Shown here: positions 1 to 6,438 of the stretch, piece after piece
How the letters are laid out: each line of letters begins with the position of its first letter
Numbering within the stretch: position 1 is the first letter of the stretch
Assembly: GCA_937900415.1 (NCBI GenBank)
Contig: CALCEY010000020.1
Coordinates: forward strand, 1-18,680
Source: an uncultured Clostridia bacterium
Lineage (GTDB): Bacteria > Bacillota > Clostridia > Peptostreptococcales > Anaerovoracaceae
DNA: 18,680 nucleotides
Direction: 5' to 3'
Position numbers and translations under genes: made by a program
The notes under the pieces: model-generated
What the model was told of the DNA's origin: nothing
Database searches by the model: none
What the model saw: the letters and a program-made list of their open reading frames with translations, nothing else

Positions 1-373
1 CTCCCGTTCCGCCGTTGGGAGCGTAGGTCACGCTGAAAGTCTGCGGAGGCGCCGCCGTCCACTGGGCGTAAAGCGTAACGTCCTCAGATATATTGATCGT
101 CTCTCCCGGCTGATACTCCGTGCCGCCTCCGCCGGCCTCCGTATTCCAGCCGTCGAAAGTGAAACCGCTTCTCGTTATACCTGTTTCTGCTATGCTTTTT
201 ACGGTGTACTGAGTTCCGGCTTCCAGCGCCGTATCCTGATAGTTTCCGATGCCGCCGTTAGCTTCATATGTCACCGTAAATCCCGCCGTCGCTTCCCTGC
301 GGAATATCCTGCACCATCTTATACTGCAGCACGGCCGGCAAGTCCCGCAAATATTATTTCTGCATTCACTCAT
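1..373 (-). CDS. Cys-rich N-terminus plus InlB B-type (Flg_new) repeat protein, 3' end outside window
   Basis: Translating the minus strand from an ATG at 373 gives 124 codons without a stop, running off the window edge. An AAGGA ribosome binding site lies about 11 nt upstream. Residues 1-21 hold six cysteines (C4, C9, C12, C15, C16, C21). From residue 32 the sequence turns into Listeria-Bacteroides type repeats: FTVTYEANGG, then FTFDGWNTEAGGGGTEYQPG, then EDVTLYAQWT, then the start of a second unit FSVTYAPNGG. Such repeats (InlB B-repeat, beta-grasp-like) normally occur in secreted or wall-bound adhesins. No hydrophobic signal peptide is visible after this start, which is odd for that family. 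Function unknown. The repeat call is firm; the start and the meaning of the Cys cluster are inference. Confidence 0.75.
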   Translation of the reverse strand, partial: MSECRNNICGTCRPCCSIRWCRIFRREATAGFTVTYEANGGIGNYQDTALEAGTQYTVKSIAETGITRSGFTFDGWNTEAGGGGTEYQPGETINISEDVTLYAQWTAAPPQTFSVTYAPNGGTG

Positions 374-416
374 AAATGAAAAATCCTTTCTTGAACAACT
401 TCAGTAAATTAAGAAA

Positions 417-422
417 ATTATA
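417..422 (-). promoter_or_regulatory. Possible -10 box of the InlB-repeat gene
   Basis: A TATAAT hexamer on the minus strand lies about 44 nt upstream of the ATG at 373. No convincing -35 box is seen at 16-18 nt spacing, so this is weak support. The stretch 374-519 holds nothing else recognisable, and no clear terminator for the MATE gene. Confidence 0.3.
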
Positions 423-519
423 CTGATACGCTACCATATTATTAGCTCTGTCTCTTCTTTGTTCAATATGAATTTCATAATGAGGGCTGCAAGATCAAAT
501 TCCACAGAAAAAACCTGCA

Positions 520-1872
520 TTAAAGGGCTTTTTCGCTTCGGCTTTTCTTTTCTGTATATGCAAACATGAAAATGCACAATGTTATTTGCAAAATGCTTGA
601 CGCAGGAGTTGCAAGGCCTATATGAAACAGCGTTGTTTCTGATATTCTGCTTATGAAATACGCCGCCGGTATTCTCACAAAAAAGGCTCCTACAAGCCCC
701 TGAAGCATGACAAACAAAGTTTTTTCACAACCGTTATAATATCCTGTAAAACAGAATAAAAACGGCGTAAGCAGACAATCTATCGCATAGGCCTTCAAAT
801 AGCTTTGCGATGCTGCAATAACTTGTATATCCTTGGAAAATATCCACGACAACATATCTCCATGAAAGAAAGCTATATACGACATTATCAATCCGGCAGC
901 AAAAGCAGTCATAATTCCGTATTTCAAAGCTTTTTTAGCTCGCACAGGATTGCGCGCTCCCATATTCTGTGCAACAAAGGCAGACATCGATTGCATATAT
1001 GACGACGGTACCAGCATAATAAAGGCGCAGACCTTTTCTGCAACGCCTACTCCTGCCGATGCAGTAACGCCGAAAGAGTTGACTATAGTCTGAATCACAA
1101 GAAAGGATATGCCCACTAACAGTTCCTGCAAAGCGACTGGTATTCCGAGTTTCAATTCCGTTCCGATAATTTTCTTATCAAATTTTATAAATTCCTTAGA
1201 AAAAAAGAAAGGCATGTTTCCTCTTTTAACGATTACAACAAACGATATGAATACGCTGACAGCCTGCGCAAAGACAGTAGCTATAGCTGCGCCTATCGTT
1301 CCCATATCGAAAACGGCCACCAAAACCATATCTCCCGCTATATTGACGGTACAAGCTATAGCGACTGTCATAAGCGGGGTTTTGGAATCGCCTATCCCTC
1401 TGAATATTGCGCCAAGGATATTATAAGCTACAATAAATGCCGACCCTGCACCGCATATAAATATGTAAGAGGATGTCTGAGAAACGGCCTCTTCCGGAGC
1501 ATTCAAAATTTTAGCCAGAAAATCACTTCCTGCCGTCATGGCAAAAGTAAGAATAACAGCGAATACAAAAAAAAGACTTATTCCCGCTCCTATCGCCTTA
1601 CCGGCTTCATCTGGCTTTTTCATTCCTATTTTTTCACCTACTAAAACCGTAATACCCATGGCCAGTCCGGTAATTATCATGGTAACGGTCGAAAGAAGCA
1701 TACTTCCCGTCGCTACGCCGGAAACGTCTTCAGTATCTGCAAATTTCCCAACTATAAGCAGGTCTATTCCACCGTACAAAGCCTGAAGAAACAGCGTAAA
1801 AAACACCGGAATTGCGAATCCTGTAAGCGTAGCAAGTATATTTCCTTCTGTCAGATGGTATTTTCTTTCCAT
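520..1872 (-). CDS. MATE family multidrug efflux transporter
   Basis: A 450-residue, strongly hydrophobic protein with about twelve predicted membrane segments, the usual size and topology for the MATE (NorM/DinF/MepA-like) family of Na+ or H+ coupled drug exporters. The N-terminus (residues 12-40, FAIPVFFTLFLQALYGGIDL) and the segment GVATGSMLL at about 52-60 match the typical MATE opening, and a second MATE half begins near residue 230 (IGTELKLGIPVALQE). The start is set by GGAGG seven nt before the ATG. It is transcribed alone, from a leader carrying a small upstream ORF and a hairpin (separate entries), which suggests inducible expression. The substrate cannot be read from sequence. Family assignment is secure. 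Confidence 0.93.
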   Translation of the reverse strand: MERKYHLTEGNILATLTGFAIPVFFTLFLQALYGGIDLLIVGKFADTEDVSGVATGSMLLSTVTMIITGLAMGITVLVGEKIGMKKPDEAGKAIGAGISLFFVFAVILTFAMTAGSDFLAKILNAPEEAVSQTSSYIFICGAGSAFIVAYNILGAIFRGIGDSKTPLMTVAIACTVNIAGDMVLVAVFDMGTIGAAIATVFAQAVSVFISFVVIVKRGNMPFFFSKEFIKFDKKIIGTELKLGIPVALQELLVGISFLVIQTIVNSFGVTASAGVGVAEKVCAFIMLVPSSYMQSMSAFVAQNMGARNPVRAKKALKYGIMTAFAAGLIMSYIAFFHGDMLSWIFSKDIQVIAASQSYLKAYAIDCLLTPFLFCFTGYYNGCEKTLFVMLQGLVGAFFVRIPAAYFISRISETTLFHIGLATPASSILQITLCIFMFAYTEKKSRSEKAL

Positions 1873-1935
1873 TATTTCCTCCGTCTTTTATATCTGGTTT
1901 TTCCTCAATATTTTCCTAAAGTAACCGTTTCGCGT

Positions 1936-1995
1936 TTAATACAAAAATGCCGGACAAGTGACAGATGTTTCAATCTGTAGCCTTATCCGGCTCAT
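1936..1995 (-). CDS. Upstream leader peptide ORF of the MATE gene (19 aa)
   Basis: Between promoter and MATE gene lies a short ORF reading MSRIRLQIETSVTCPAFLY and ending in TAA, preceded by a strong GGAGG. A second in-frame ATG at 1998 sits only 2 nt from the GGAGG, so the ATG at 1995, with 5 nt spacing, is preferred. The codons for residues 2-5 (Ser-Arg-Ile-Arg) are exactly the 5' arm of a terminator-like hairpin whose 3' arm is codons 14-17 of the same ORF. This is the layout of leader peptides that control resistance genes by ribosome stalling. Arg-Ile-Arg fits the R/K-X-R/K motif at which macrolide-bound ribosomes arrest (established for macrolides); its relevance here is inference. Confidence 0.6.
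   Translation of the reverse strand: MSRIRLQIETSVTCPAFLY
1941..1991 (-). terminator. Terminator-like attenuator hairpin inside the leader ORF
   Basis: On the minus strand GCCGGATAAG (1991-1982) pairs over 10 positions, with one G-U, with CTTGTCCGGC (1958-1949). A nested hairpin ACAGAT/ATCTGT (1978-1973 with 1966-1961) sits between them. ATTTTTGT follows directly. Lying between promoter and MATE gene, it would stop transcription unless disrupted. Confidence 0.65.
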
Positions 1996-2012
1996 CATTT
2001 CCTCCGAATGAT
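1994..2012 (-). promoter_or_regulatory. Hairpin enclosing the leader ORF ribosome binding site
   Basis: ATCATT (2012-2007) and AATGAT (1999-1994) form a perfect 6-bp stem with the GGAGG in its 7-nt loop; flanking GCTC (2025-2022) and GAGC (1993-1990) can extend the pairing. The stem takes in one of the two tandem start codons. It may tune leader translation and may compete with the terminator arm at 1991. Inferred from pairing only. Confidence 0.35.
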
Positions 2013-2035
2013 TTGCCCTCCGAGCAAGCATTTTC

Positions 2036-2063
2036 ATTATATCAGATAAAAAATACAAGTCAA
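2036..2063 (-). promoter_or_regulatory. Sigma-A type promoter of the MATE leader
   Basis: TTGACT (2063-2058) and TATAAT (2041-2036) on the minus strand are separated by 16 nt. Transcription would start about 30 nt before the leader-peptide ATG. Between here and the tRNA-Arg terminator (2064-2272) no gene or structure is recognised. Confidence 0.75.
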
Positions 2064-2272
2064 GACGCGCTGTTTTTGAAATAAAAAAATCAGTCTTAAA
2101 AAATAAAGACTTTTAAATCGCTTTAATGAACATTGTACTATGGGCAAGCCTCTTCTCTGTTCTCATTTGTATAAAAAGTTTGCATGACAAGCCCCTTTAT
2201 GCACATAACCTAATGCTACGCAACAGCTCTTTGCAATATGCTTTTTTAACTGCAATTACTCAATATCATTGA

Positions 2273-2322
2273 GAAAAACAATAAACCCGAACGTTTCACC
2301 TATTGGTAAAATGTTCGGGTTT
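2273..2322 (-). terminator. Intrinsic terminator of tRNA-Arg
   Basis: AACCCGAAC pairs with GTTCGGGTT, and an inner stem of TTTTACC with GGTGAAA extends the hairpin (2322-2283). A T-rich tail including TTTTT follows at 2282-2273. It lies directly after the tRNA 3' end. Confidence 0.8.
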
Positions 2323-2330
2323 GAATGCTA

Positions 2331-2407
2331 TGGTGCGCCATGAGGGACTCGAACCCCCAACCTTCGCATTCGTAGTGCGCGACTCTATCCAATTGAGCTA
2401 ATGGCGC
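2331..2407 (-). tRNA. tRNA-Arg (anticodon ACG)
   Basis: A 77-nt cloverleaf on the minus strand with acceptor arms GCGCCAT/ATGGCGC, D-arm GCTC..GAGT, anticodon loop CTACGAA (anticodon ACG, normally edited to ICG, reading CGU/CGC/CGA), T-arm GGGGGTTCGAGTCCC and encoded CCA at 2333-2331. The top pair of the anticodon stem is a G-A mismatch; the rest is canonical. Confidence 0.95.
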
Positions 2408-2434
2408 AGGATATATCATATATCATACTCATGT

Positions 2435-2463
2435 ATTATATACAATTATAAAGCAAAAGTCAA
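2435..2463 (-). promoter_or_regulatory. Promoter of tRNA-Arg
   Basis: TTGACT (2463-2458) and TATAAT (2440-2435) with a 17-nt spacer, about 28 nt before the tRNA 5' end. Confidence 0.8.
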
Positions 2464-2575
2464 TCAGATATAAGCTTTTACTAAGTCATAAATTTAAAAT
2501 TTATTTTCCTGTACAAACTTCTGTAAAAAAGTCTGTAAATATTCAGGAACCACAAAGTTAATACTTTCTTCCTTC

Positions 2576-2603
2576 TTGCTTTTAACAAAAAATATAGTAT
2601 AAT
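2576..2603 (+). promoter_or_regulatory. Promoter of the QueG-like gene
   Basis: TTGCTT (2576-2581) and TATAAT (2598-2603) with a 16-nt spacer, 30 nt before the ATG at 2634. The -10 box is consensus; the -35 box is moderate. Confidence 0.55.
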
Positions 2604-2633
2604 TTTTATAGAAAATCAGGAGAGTGATACGTC

Positions 2634-3374
2634 ATGAGAGAAAAAATACAAGCTGAAATTCAGAAACTTATTGAAGAATACTGCATCAATACCGGAATCC
2701 CCGACCTTTGGAGAGAGCCTGTAATTAAATATGGAGATGTCAAAAGCCCTCTGTTTATCAAGCTGAAAGAGTTGGTTGATCCAAATCATTATCAACCGCT
2801 TGACTATCTTCCGCAAGCAACGGTAGTTCTTTCATATTTTTTACCATTCAAAAAAGACGTCATTGAAAGCAATGTCAAAGGAACTGTGATTTCCGAGCAA
2901 TGGGCTTTAGCCTACGAACATTCCAATAAGATGGCTTCTTATATAAACGAAAACCTCTGCAACTTCATAAACGAACTGGGCTATAAAGCATGTCCTCCAA
3001 GCGATATAGGCATGATCAACGATGGATTCCCAAGGAGCAAGTGGTCTCAGCGTCATGTGGCATACATATGCGGTCACGGCACCTTCGGTCTCAACAATAT
3101 GCTTATTTCCGACAAAGGCTGCGTTGGAAGATATTACTCGATAATTACTGCTCTCCCAGTCACGGCAGATCCGATAGTCACCGAGGAAAGATGTCTTTAT
3201 AAACAAAACGGAAGCTGTAAGCTCTGCGTGAAAAGATGTGTCGCTGAAGCCCTCACTGAAAATGAATTCAACAGACTTAAATGTCTTGAGCAATGCAACA
3301 TCAACGAAGAAATTTATCCTGCCGCAGGAGCCTGCGGAAAATGTGTAGTCGGACTTCCTTGTTCCTTTAAATAA
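2634..3374 (+). CDS. Short QueG-like (epoxyqueuosine reductase family) 4Fe-4S protein
   Basis: A 246-residue soluble protein. The middle (about 100-180, with YICGHGTFGLNNMLISDKGC) resembles the DUF1730/QueG core. The C-terminus has ferredoxin-like cysteines: C187, C195, C198, C202 (CxxCxxxC), C217, C221, C234, C237 and C243. True QueG reduces epoxyqueuosine in tRNA using cobalamin and two 4Fe-4S clusters, and is longer with C-terminal HEAT-like repeats. Those repeats are absent, and the second cluster motif (CGKC then five residues to C243) is atypical, so this may be a paralogue with another substrate. AGGAG lies nine nt before the ATG. It sits between two tRNA genes and is not in an operon. 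Fe-S reductase family is likely; the exact reaction is unknown. Confidence 0.7.
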   Translation: MREKIQAEIQKLIEEYCINTGIPDLWREPVIKYGDVKSPLFIKLKELVDPNHYQPLDYLPQATVVLSYFLPFKKDVIESNVKGTVISEQWALAYEHSNKMASYINENLCNFINELGYKACPPSDIGMINDGFPRSKWSQRHVAYICGHGTFGLNNMLISDKGCVGRYYSIITALPVTADPIVTEERCLYKQNGSCKLCVKRCVAEALTENEFNRLKCLEQCNINEEIYPAAGACGKCVVGLPCSFK

Positions 3375-3406
3375 AAAAGTATTCTTGCCAAAATATAAAA
3401 TAACCG

Positions 3407-3435
3407 TTGACAAACAGCCTTCAAAAAAGTATAAT
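3407..3435 (+). promoter_or_regulatory. Promoter of tRNA-Leu
   Basis: Consensus TTGACA (3407-3412) and TATAAT (3430-3435) with a 17-nt spacer, about 33 nt before the tRNA. Confidence 0.85.
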
Positions 3436-3467
3436 TGATGAGCAGGGTCAAAATTGACTTGTGTTTT

Positions 3468-3554
3468 GCGGCTGTGCTGGAACTGGCAGACAGGCAAGCT
3501 TGAGGTGCTTGTGTCCGAACGGGTGTACGGGTTCGAGTCCCGTTGGCCGCACCA
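3468..3554 (+). tRNA. tRNA-Leu (anticodon GAG)
   Basis: An 87-nt class II tRNA with a long variable arm. Acceptor GCGGCTG pairs with TGGCCGC. The anticodon stem-loop is CAAGC-TTGAGGT-GCTTG, so the anticodon is GAG, reading CUC/CUU. The T-arm is ACGGGTTCGAGTCCCGT, with discriminator A and encoded CCA (3552-3554). Confidence 0.95.
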
Positions 3555-3561
3555 ATCAAAG

Positions 3562-3592
3562 AGAGATAGGTTAATTCCTGTCTCTTTTTTTA
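3562..3592 (+). terminator. Intrinsic terminator of tRNA-Leu
   Basis: AGAGATAGG (3562-3570) pairs with CCTGTCTCT (3577-3585), with one wobble, around the loop TTAATT, followed by a T run to about 3591. Confidence 0.85.
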
Positions 3593-3599
3593 TTATCCC

Positions 3600-3912
3600 T
3601 GTCATTTGAACCCGAACACGTGAAGATGCGGATGCAAATGAAATAACTCGCTGAATCATTGAATAACGAACAGTCTGAGCTGCCGCTATCGGCGGAGAGG
3701 CCGCAGCCTGGCAGGCGAGATACCAAGTCGATCGGTCTGCTCTCTCATAGCGCGCCAAATAAATAATCCGAATCGGGTCTTATAAATAGTCCGTATTTAG
3801 AAGAATCCCTCGTTTTTCACTCACCTTTCGTAATCAAAAGCATCGTTTTTCAGCAAAACAACATTTTTCTGTAAATTTCTTATTTTTGTTCTGTCCTCAT
3901 GTGTCCTTACTC
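3600..3912. other. Intergenic stretch with a GC-richer island, no gene recognised
   Basis: This 310-nt gap between the tRNA-Leu terminator and the 3' end of the MFS gene has no supported gene. About 3600-3775 is clearly GC-richer than its flanks and stays open for some length in several frames, which looks like decayed coding DNA. From about 3800 on it is AT-rich with several T5 tracts. A small CCGATTCGG palindrome near 3766-3774 might help end the MFS transcript, but there is no good T run. Confidence 0.4.
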
Positions 3913-5127
3913 CTATTCAGACGTATACTTAAGTTTTGACGCAAGTATTAACGCTGACAGCAAAGACATTGCACCGCCGAATACAAATGGTGCAAACGCG
4001 CCGATTCCATCCCACAACAGCCCTGCGATAATGCTTGCAGGAAGAAGGGCAATCCCCACAATGGTCGAGTGCAGCCCAAGTACGGTTCCTTTAAGCTGCT
4101 GCGGCGCAACTTCTGCAATAAATGCTCGTTCTACGCCCGCTGTCATCGCTGTATAAATACCGTACGCCACGAAATTTAAAATCATAACCGGCTTAGAATT
4201 GCAGAAAGCAAATACAAAATAGACAAACGAAAATACAATATATCCTCCCACAAGCAACTTCTTTCTTCCTATTTTATCAGATAATCGGCCGCATGGAACA
4301 GCCAAAAGCGAAGTCGTAAGATTATAAATAAAATAAAGCAGAATAACGGTGCTGCTTTCAAAACCCGTATCTGAAGCACGAAGAATCAGAAAACTATTTG
4401 AAGAATTACCGAGTGTAAACAAAAATGTGACAGCAAGATAAAGCTTCAACTGACTGTCCAGCTTAGATATGTTCTTCCAAAAATATTCTCTTTGTACCAC
4501 TTCCCGTTTTTCCTTTTTTTCATGAACGAATAAAAACATAAAAAGAGCAATCAAAATCGGAATAACTGAAACAGCAAATACTGTTTTATAACTGCCCGCT
4601 TCCGAACCCATATTCTTCATCAACAGAAACGCCAGAAGAATTCCTATGGCAGAACCAGCCATATCGAGCATTTTATGAATACCAAAAGCTTTTCCCATAC
4701 TGTTTTTATCAGCGCTCTCCGAAACCATAACATCCCTCGGCGCAGTTCGAATTCCTTTGCCAAGACGGTCAATTACCCTCGAAGCAAGAATCCCCGCCCA
4801 TGAGCCTGCAAACAGCAATGCTGCCTTATAGAACAACCCGGTCGCATAGCCGCTAAAAGCAATTATCTTTTTATGTTGGAATCTGTCGCTGATATACCCG
4901 CTGAACACTTTAAGCAGACCGGCAACACTTTCTGCAATACCTTCAATGACTCCCACAAGAACGGGCGTCGTTCCGAATACCGCTGTCAAATATAAAGGAA
5001 TCAACGGATAAACCATTTCGCTGGATATATCCGCAAAACAACTTATCAATCCGAGCAATATAATATTTCGTATCCCTTTTGCAGTGGTGAATCTGCTTCT
5101 TTTTATTTTATCTTTCATCACTCTCAC
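3913..5127 (-). CDS. MFS efflux transporter, second gene of a marR operon
   Basis: A 404-residue hydrophobic protein with about twelve membrane segments, typical of the major facilitator superfamily. The opening FADISSEMVYPLIPLYL and the loop DRLGKGIRTAPRD (about 119-131) are characteristic of a bacterial MFS drug/resistance group. The loop GRLSDKIGRKKLLVGG (about 276-291) is the repeated MFS loop 8-9 motif. Its ATG overlaps the end of the marR gene by 4 nt (ATGA), so the two are translationally coupled. With a MarR-type repressor as partner, the likely job is inducible export of a toxic small molecule. The substrate is unknown. The sequence looks complete and intact. Confidence 0.9.
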   Translation of the reverse strand: MRVMKDKIKRSRFTTAKGIRNIILLGLISCFADISSEMVYPLIPLYLTAVFGTTPVLVGVIEGIAESVAGLLKVFSGYISDRFQHKKIIAFSGYATGLFYKAALLFAGSWAGILASRVIDRLGKGIRTAPRDVMVSESADKNSMGKAFGIHKMLDMAGSAIGILLAFLLMKNMGSEAGSYKTVFAVSVIPILIALFMFLFVHEKKEKREVVQREYFWKNISKLDSQLKLYLAVTFLFTLGNSSNSFLILRASDTGFESSTVILLYFIYNLTTSLLAVPCGRLSDKIGRKKLLVGGYIVFSFVYFVFAFCNSKPVMILNFVAYGIYTAMTAGVERAFIAEVAPQQLKGTVLGLHSTIVGIALLPASIIAGLLWDGIGAFAPFVFGGAMSLLSALILASKLKYTSE

Positions 5128-5582
5128 CCTTCAATCAATTTTTTTATATCCGGAAAACCTTCCCTTGATTGCTGTTTTGACCGCCCATACAAGCTATCTA
5201 AAATACGGCAAAATTGTTTAAGTTCATCTTCCGGCAACTCTGAAAACAGCCAATCATAAAAGGTTTTTTCAAGAGATACTTTTGAATTCCGCAATGTTTC
5301 TGCTTTTTCAGTGGCATAAAGAAGTTTGCTGCGCTTGTCTGCAGGATTGTCCCTGCGAATGAGATATCCCTTAGCCTCCAGGCTTGCCGCCCGCCGTGCG
5401 GCTGCGCCTTTATCAATTTTAAGGCTCTCCCTTATTTGTGTCTGTGTCAATCCGGGATGATGACGCAGCAAATGAATAAAATCAAACTCCGCTGTTCCAA
5501 TTCCGTCGGCTTTCATGGTCTGCACCGTAAATTTACTCACTTCCCGCGCGATTTTTGTAATCTGTCTGTTACTGCAATCCAT
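5124..5582 (-). CDS. MarR family transcriptional regulator
   Basis: A winged-helix repressor of about 152 residues. The start MDCSNRQITKIAR at 5582 is chosen because GGAGG lies seven nt upstream and because a longer in-frame reading from 5648 would run through the promoter and operator. The helix-turn-helix region is LTQTQIRESLKIDKGAAARR, followed by the wing GYLIRRDNPADKRSKLLYAT with the Asp-x-Arg signature usual in MarR proteins. It overlaps the following MFS gene by 4 nt. It probably represses its own operon from the palindrome at 5602-5626 and is released by a ligand. Family call firm; ligand unknown. Confidence 0.9.
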   Translation of the reverse strand: MDCSNRQITKIAREVSKFTVQTMKADGIGTAEFDFIHLLRHHPGLTQTQIRESLKIDKGAAARRAASLEAKGYLIRRDNPADKRSKLLYATEKAETLRNSKVSLEKTFYDWLFSELPEDELKQFCRILDSLYGRSKQQSREGFPDIKKLIEG

Positions 5583-5601
5583 TCCATACCTCCATATAGA
5601 T

Positions 5602-5626
5602 GTATCATCAACTATATAGATGATAC
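5602..5626 (-). promoter_or_regulatory. Probable MarR operator palindrome
   Basis: Perfect 8-bp arms GTATCATC and GATGATAC are separated by 9 nt, and CATCTATAT occurs twice in direct orientation around it. The upstream arm covers the -10 box, so binding would block RNA polymerase. Autoregulation is inferred from this placement. Confidence 0.6.
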
Positions 5627-5648
5627 TACATCTATTTTCAGTAAACAA
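5620..5648 (-). promoter_or_regulatory. Promoter of the marR-MFS operon
   Basis: TTGTTT (5648-5643) and TATCAT (5625-5620) on the minus strand with a 17-nt spacer. The -10 box lies inside the operator palindrome. Confidence 0.5.
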
Positions 5649-5691
5649 TACATACTTTTAAAGTTAAAAGAAATTATGGCATCAATAAAAT

Positions 5692-5728
5692 AAACCGAAC
5701 CTGCTTGTAATAAGTATAAGTTCGGTTT
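5692..5728 (-). terminator. Terminator after the fumarase genes (possibly bidirectional)
   Basis: AAACCGAAC and GTTCGGTTT (5700-5692 with 5728-5720) form a 9-bp stem 13 nt beyond the fumarase beta stop. The minus strand continues TTTATTTTATTG and the plus strand TTTAATTATTTTTC, so it could work in both directions. Confidence 0.7.
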
Positions 5729-5741
5729 AATTATTTTTCTG

Positions 5742-6338
5742 TTATTTGTAATCGCTTCGGCTGCATTCAGCTGGCTCCGTTACTTTTTTCGTCTCCAGAT
5801 ATTTTTTTCTTCCCTCTTCATAAAGATTATTTCCTTCGCTGTCTATTACAACCACAGCAGGCAAATTCTCAACTTCAAGCCGTCTTATAGCTTCTGCACC
5901 CAGATCCTCATAAGCTACGATTTCGGCTTTCTTGATACATCGTGAAAGCAAAGCGCCTGCACCGCCTATTGCGCCAAAATATACGGCCTTATTTTTTATC
6001 ATTGAATCTATTACCTCCTGAGAACGCTTACCCTTACCTATCATTCCCCTGAGACCAAGATCCAAAAGCCTGGGTGTGTAAGAATCCATGCGGTAGCTTG
6101 TAGTAGGCCCTGCTGAGCCTATAACTTGTCCCGGCTTTGCCGGAGCCGGACCCACATAATATATTATCGCATCTCTAACATCTATTGGAAGCTCATTGCC
6201 CTTATCGAGCAGCTCTGTCAGCCTTTTATGAGCTGCGTCTCTTCCCGTGTATATAACGCCGCTTATCAACACATTATCTCCGCACTTCAATTCCTTTGCC
6301 TGAGATAGAGTAAAAGGGACGGAGATGTTCTTTTCCAC
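5742..6338 (-). CDS. Fumarate hydratase class I, beta subunit (C-terminal domain)
   Basis: A 198-residue protein matching the Fe-S hydro-lyase beta (C-terminal) domain of class I fumarase / tartrate dehydratase: GDNVLISGVIYTGRDAAHKR (about 21-40), YYVGPAPAKPGQVIGSAGPT (61-80), GKGKRSQEVI (about 102-111) and FGAIGGAGALLS (121-132). With the alpha subunit it reversibly hydrates fumarate to malate. The start is GTG, supported by GGAGG nine nt upstream; an overlapping ATG nearby is out of frame. It follows the alpha gene after a 100-nt gap that has no clear gene or terminator. The related L-tartrate dehydratase beta subunit is an alternative, but the partner and context favour fumarase. Confidence 0.88.
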   Translation of the reverse strand: MEKNISVPFTLSQAKELKCGDNVLISGVIYTGRDAAHKRLTELLDKGNELPIDVRDAIIYYVGPAPAKPGQVIGSAGPTTSYRMDSYTPRLLDLGLRGMIGKGKRSQEVIDSMIKNKAVYFGAIGGAGALLSRCIKKAEIVAYEDLGAEAIRRLEVENLPAVVVIDSEGNNLYEEGRKKYLETKKVTEPAECSRSDYK

Positions 6339-6438
6339 TTGCTCATTCCTCCTAACAACTTTTACGACAATCTTTTCCCCCGCCTGCGGGTCTTTGCCGC
6401 GTTCACAGCATTTTGTCCCGCTCGCATGTTTTCCTTAT

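Noticed and set aside
2331..3554. tRNA-Arg and tRNA-Leu as att sites bounding an integrated element
   Set aside because: The tRNAs are different and in opposite orientation, no integrase gene is present, and neither 3' end is duplicated in the window.
3314..3559. 81-codon open frame antisense to tRNA-Leu
   Set aside because: It is the reverse of the tRNA and adjacent promoter; ORFs over tRNA genes of this kind are a common annotation artefact.
2907..3758. A 283-codon open frame on the minus strand
   Set aside because: It runs antisense through tRNA-Leu, its promoter and terminator and most of the convincing Fe-S protein gene, and no known domain is visible.
3811..3890. Series of T5 tracts as phased curved DNA
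   Set aside because: The tracts are spaced irregularly (about 33 then 18 nt), not in a helical repeat.
5583..5648. Longer marR start at 5648
   Set aside because: It would place the first 22 codons across the promoter and operator; the ATG at 5582 has a well-spaced GGAGG.
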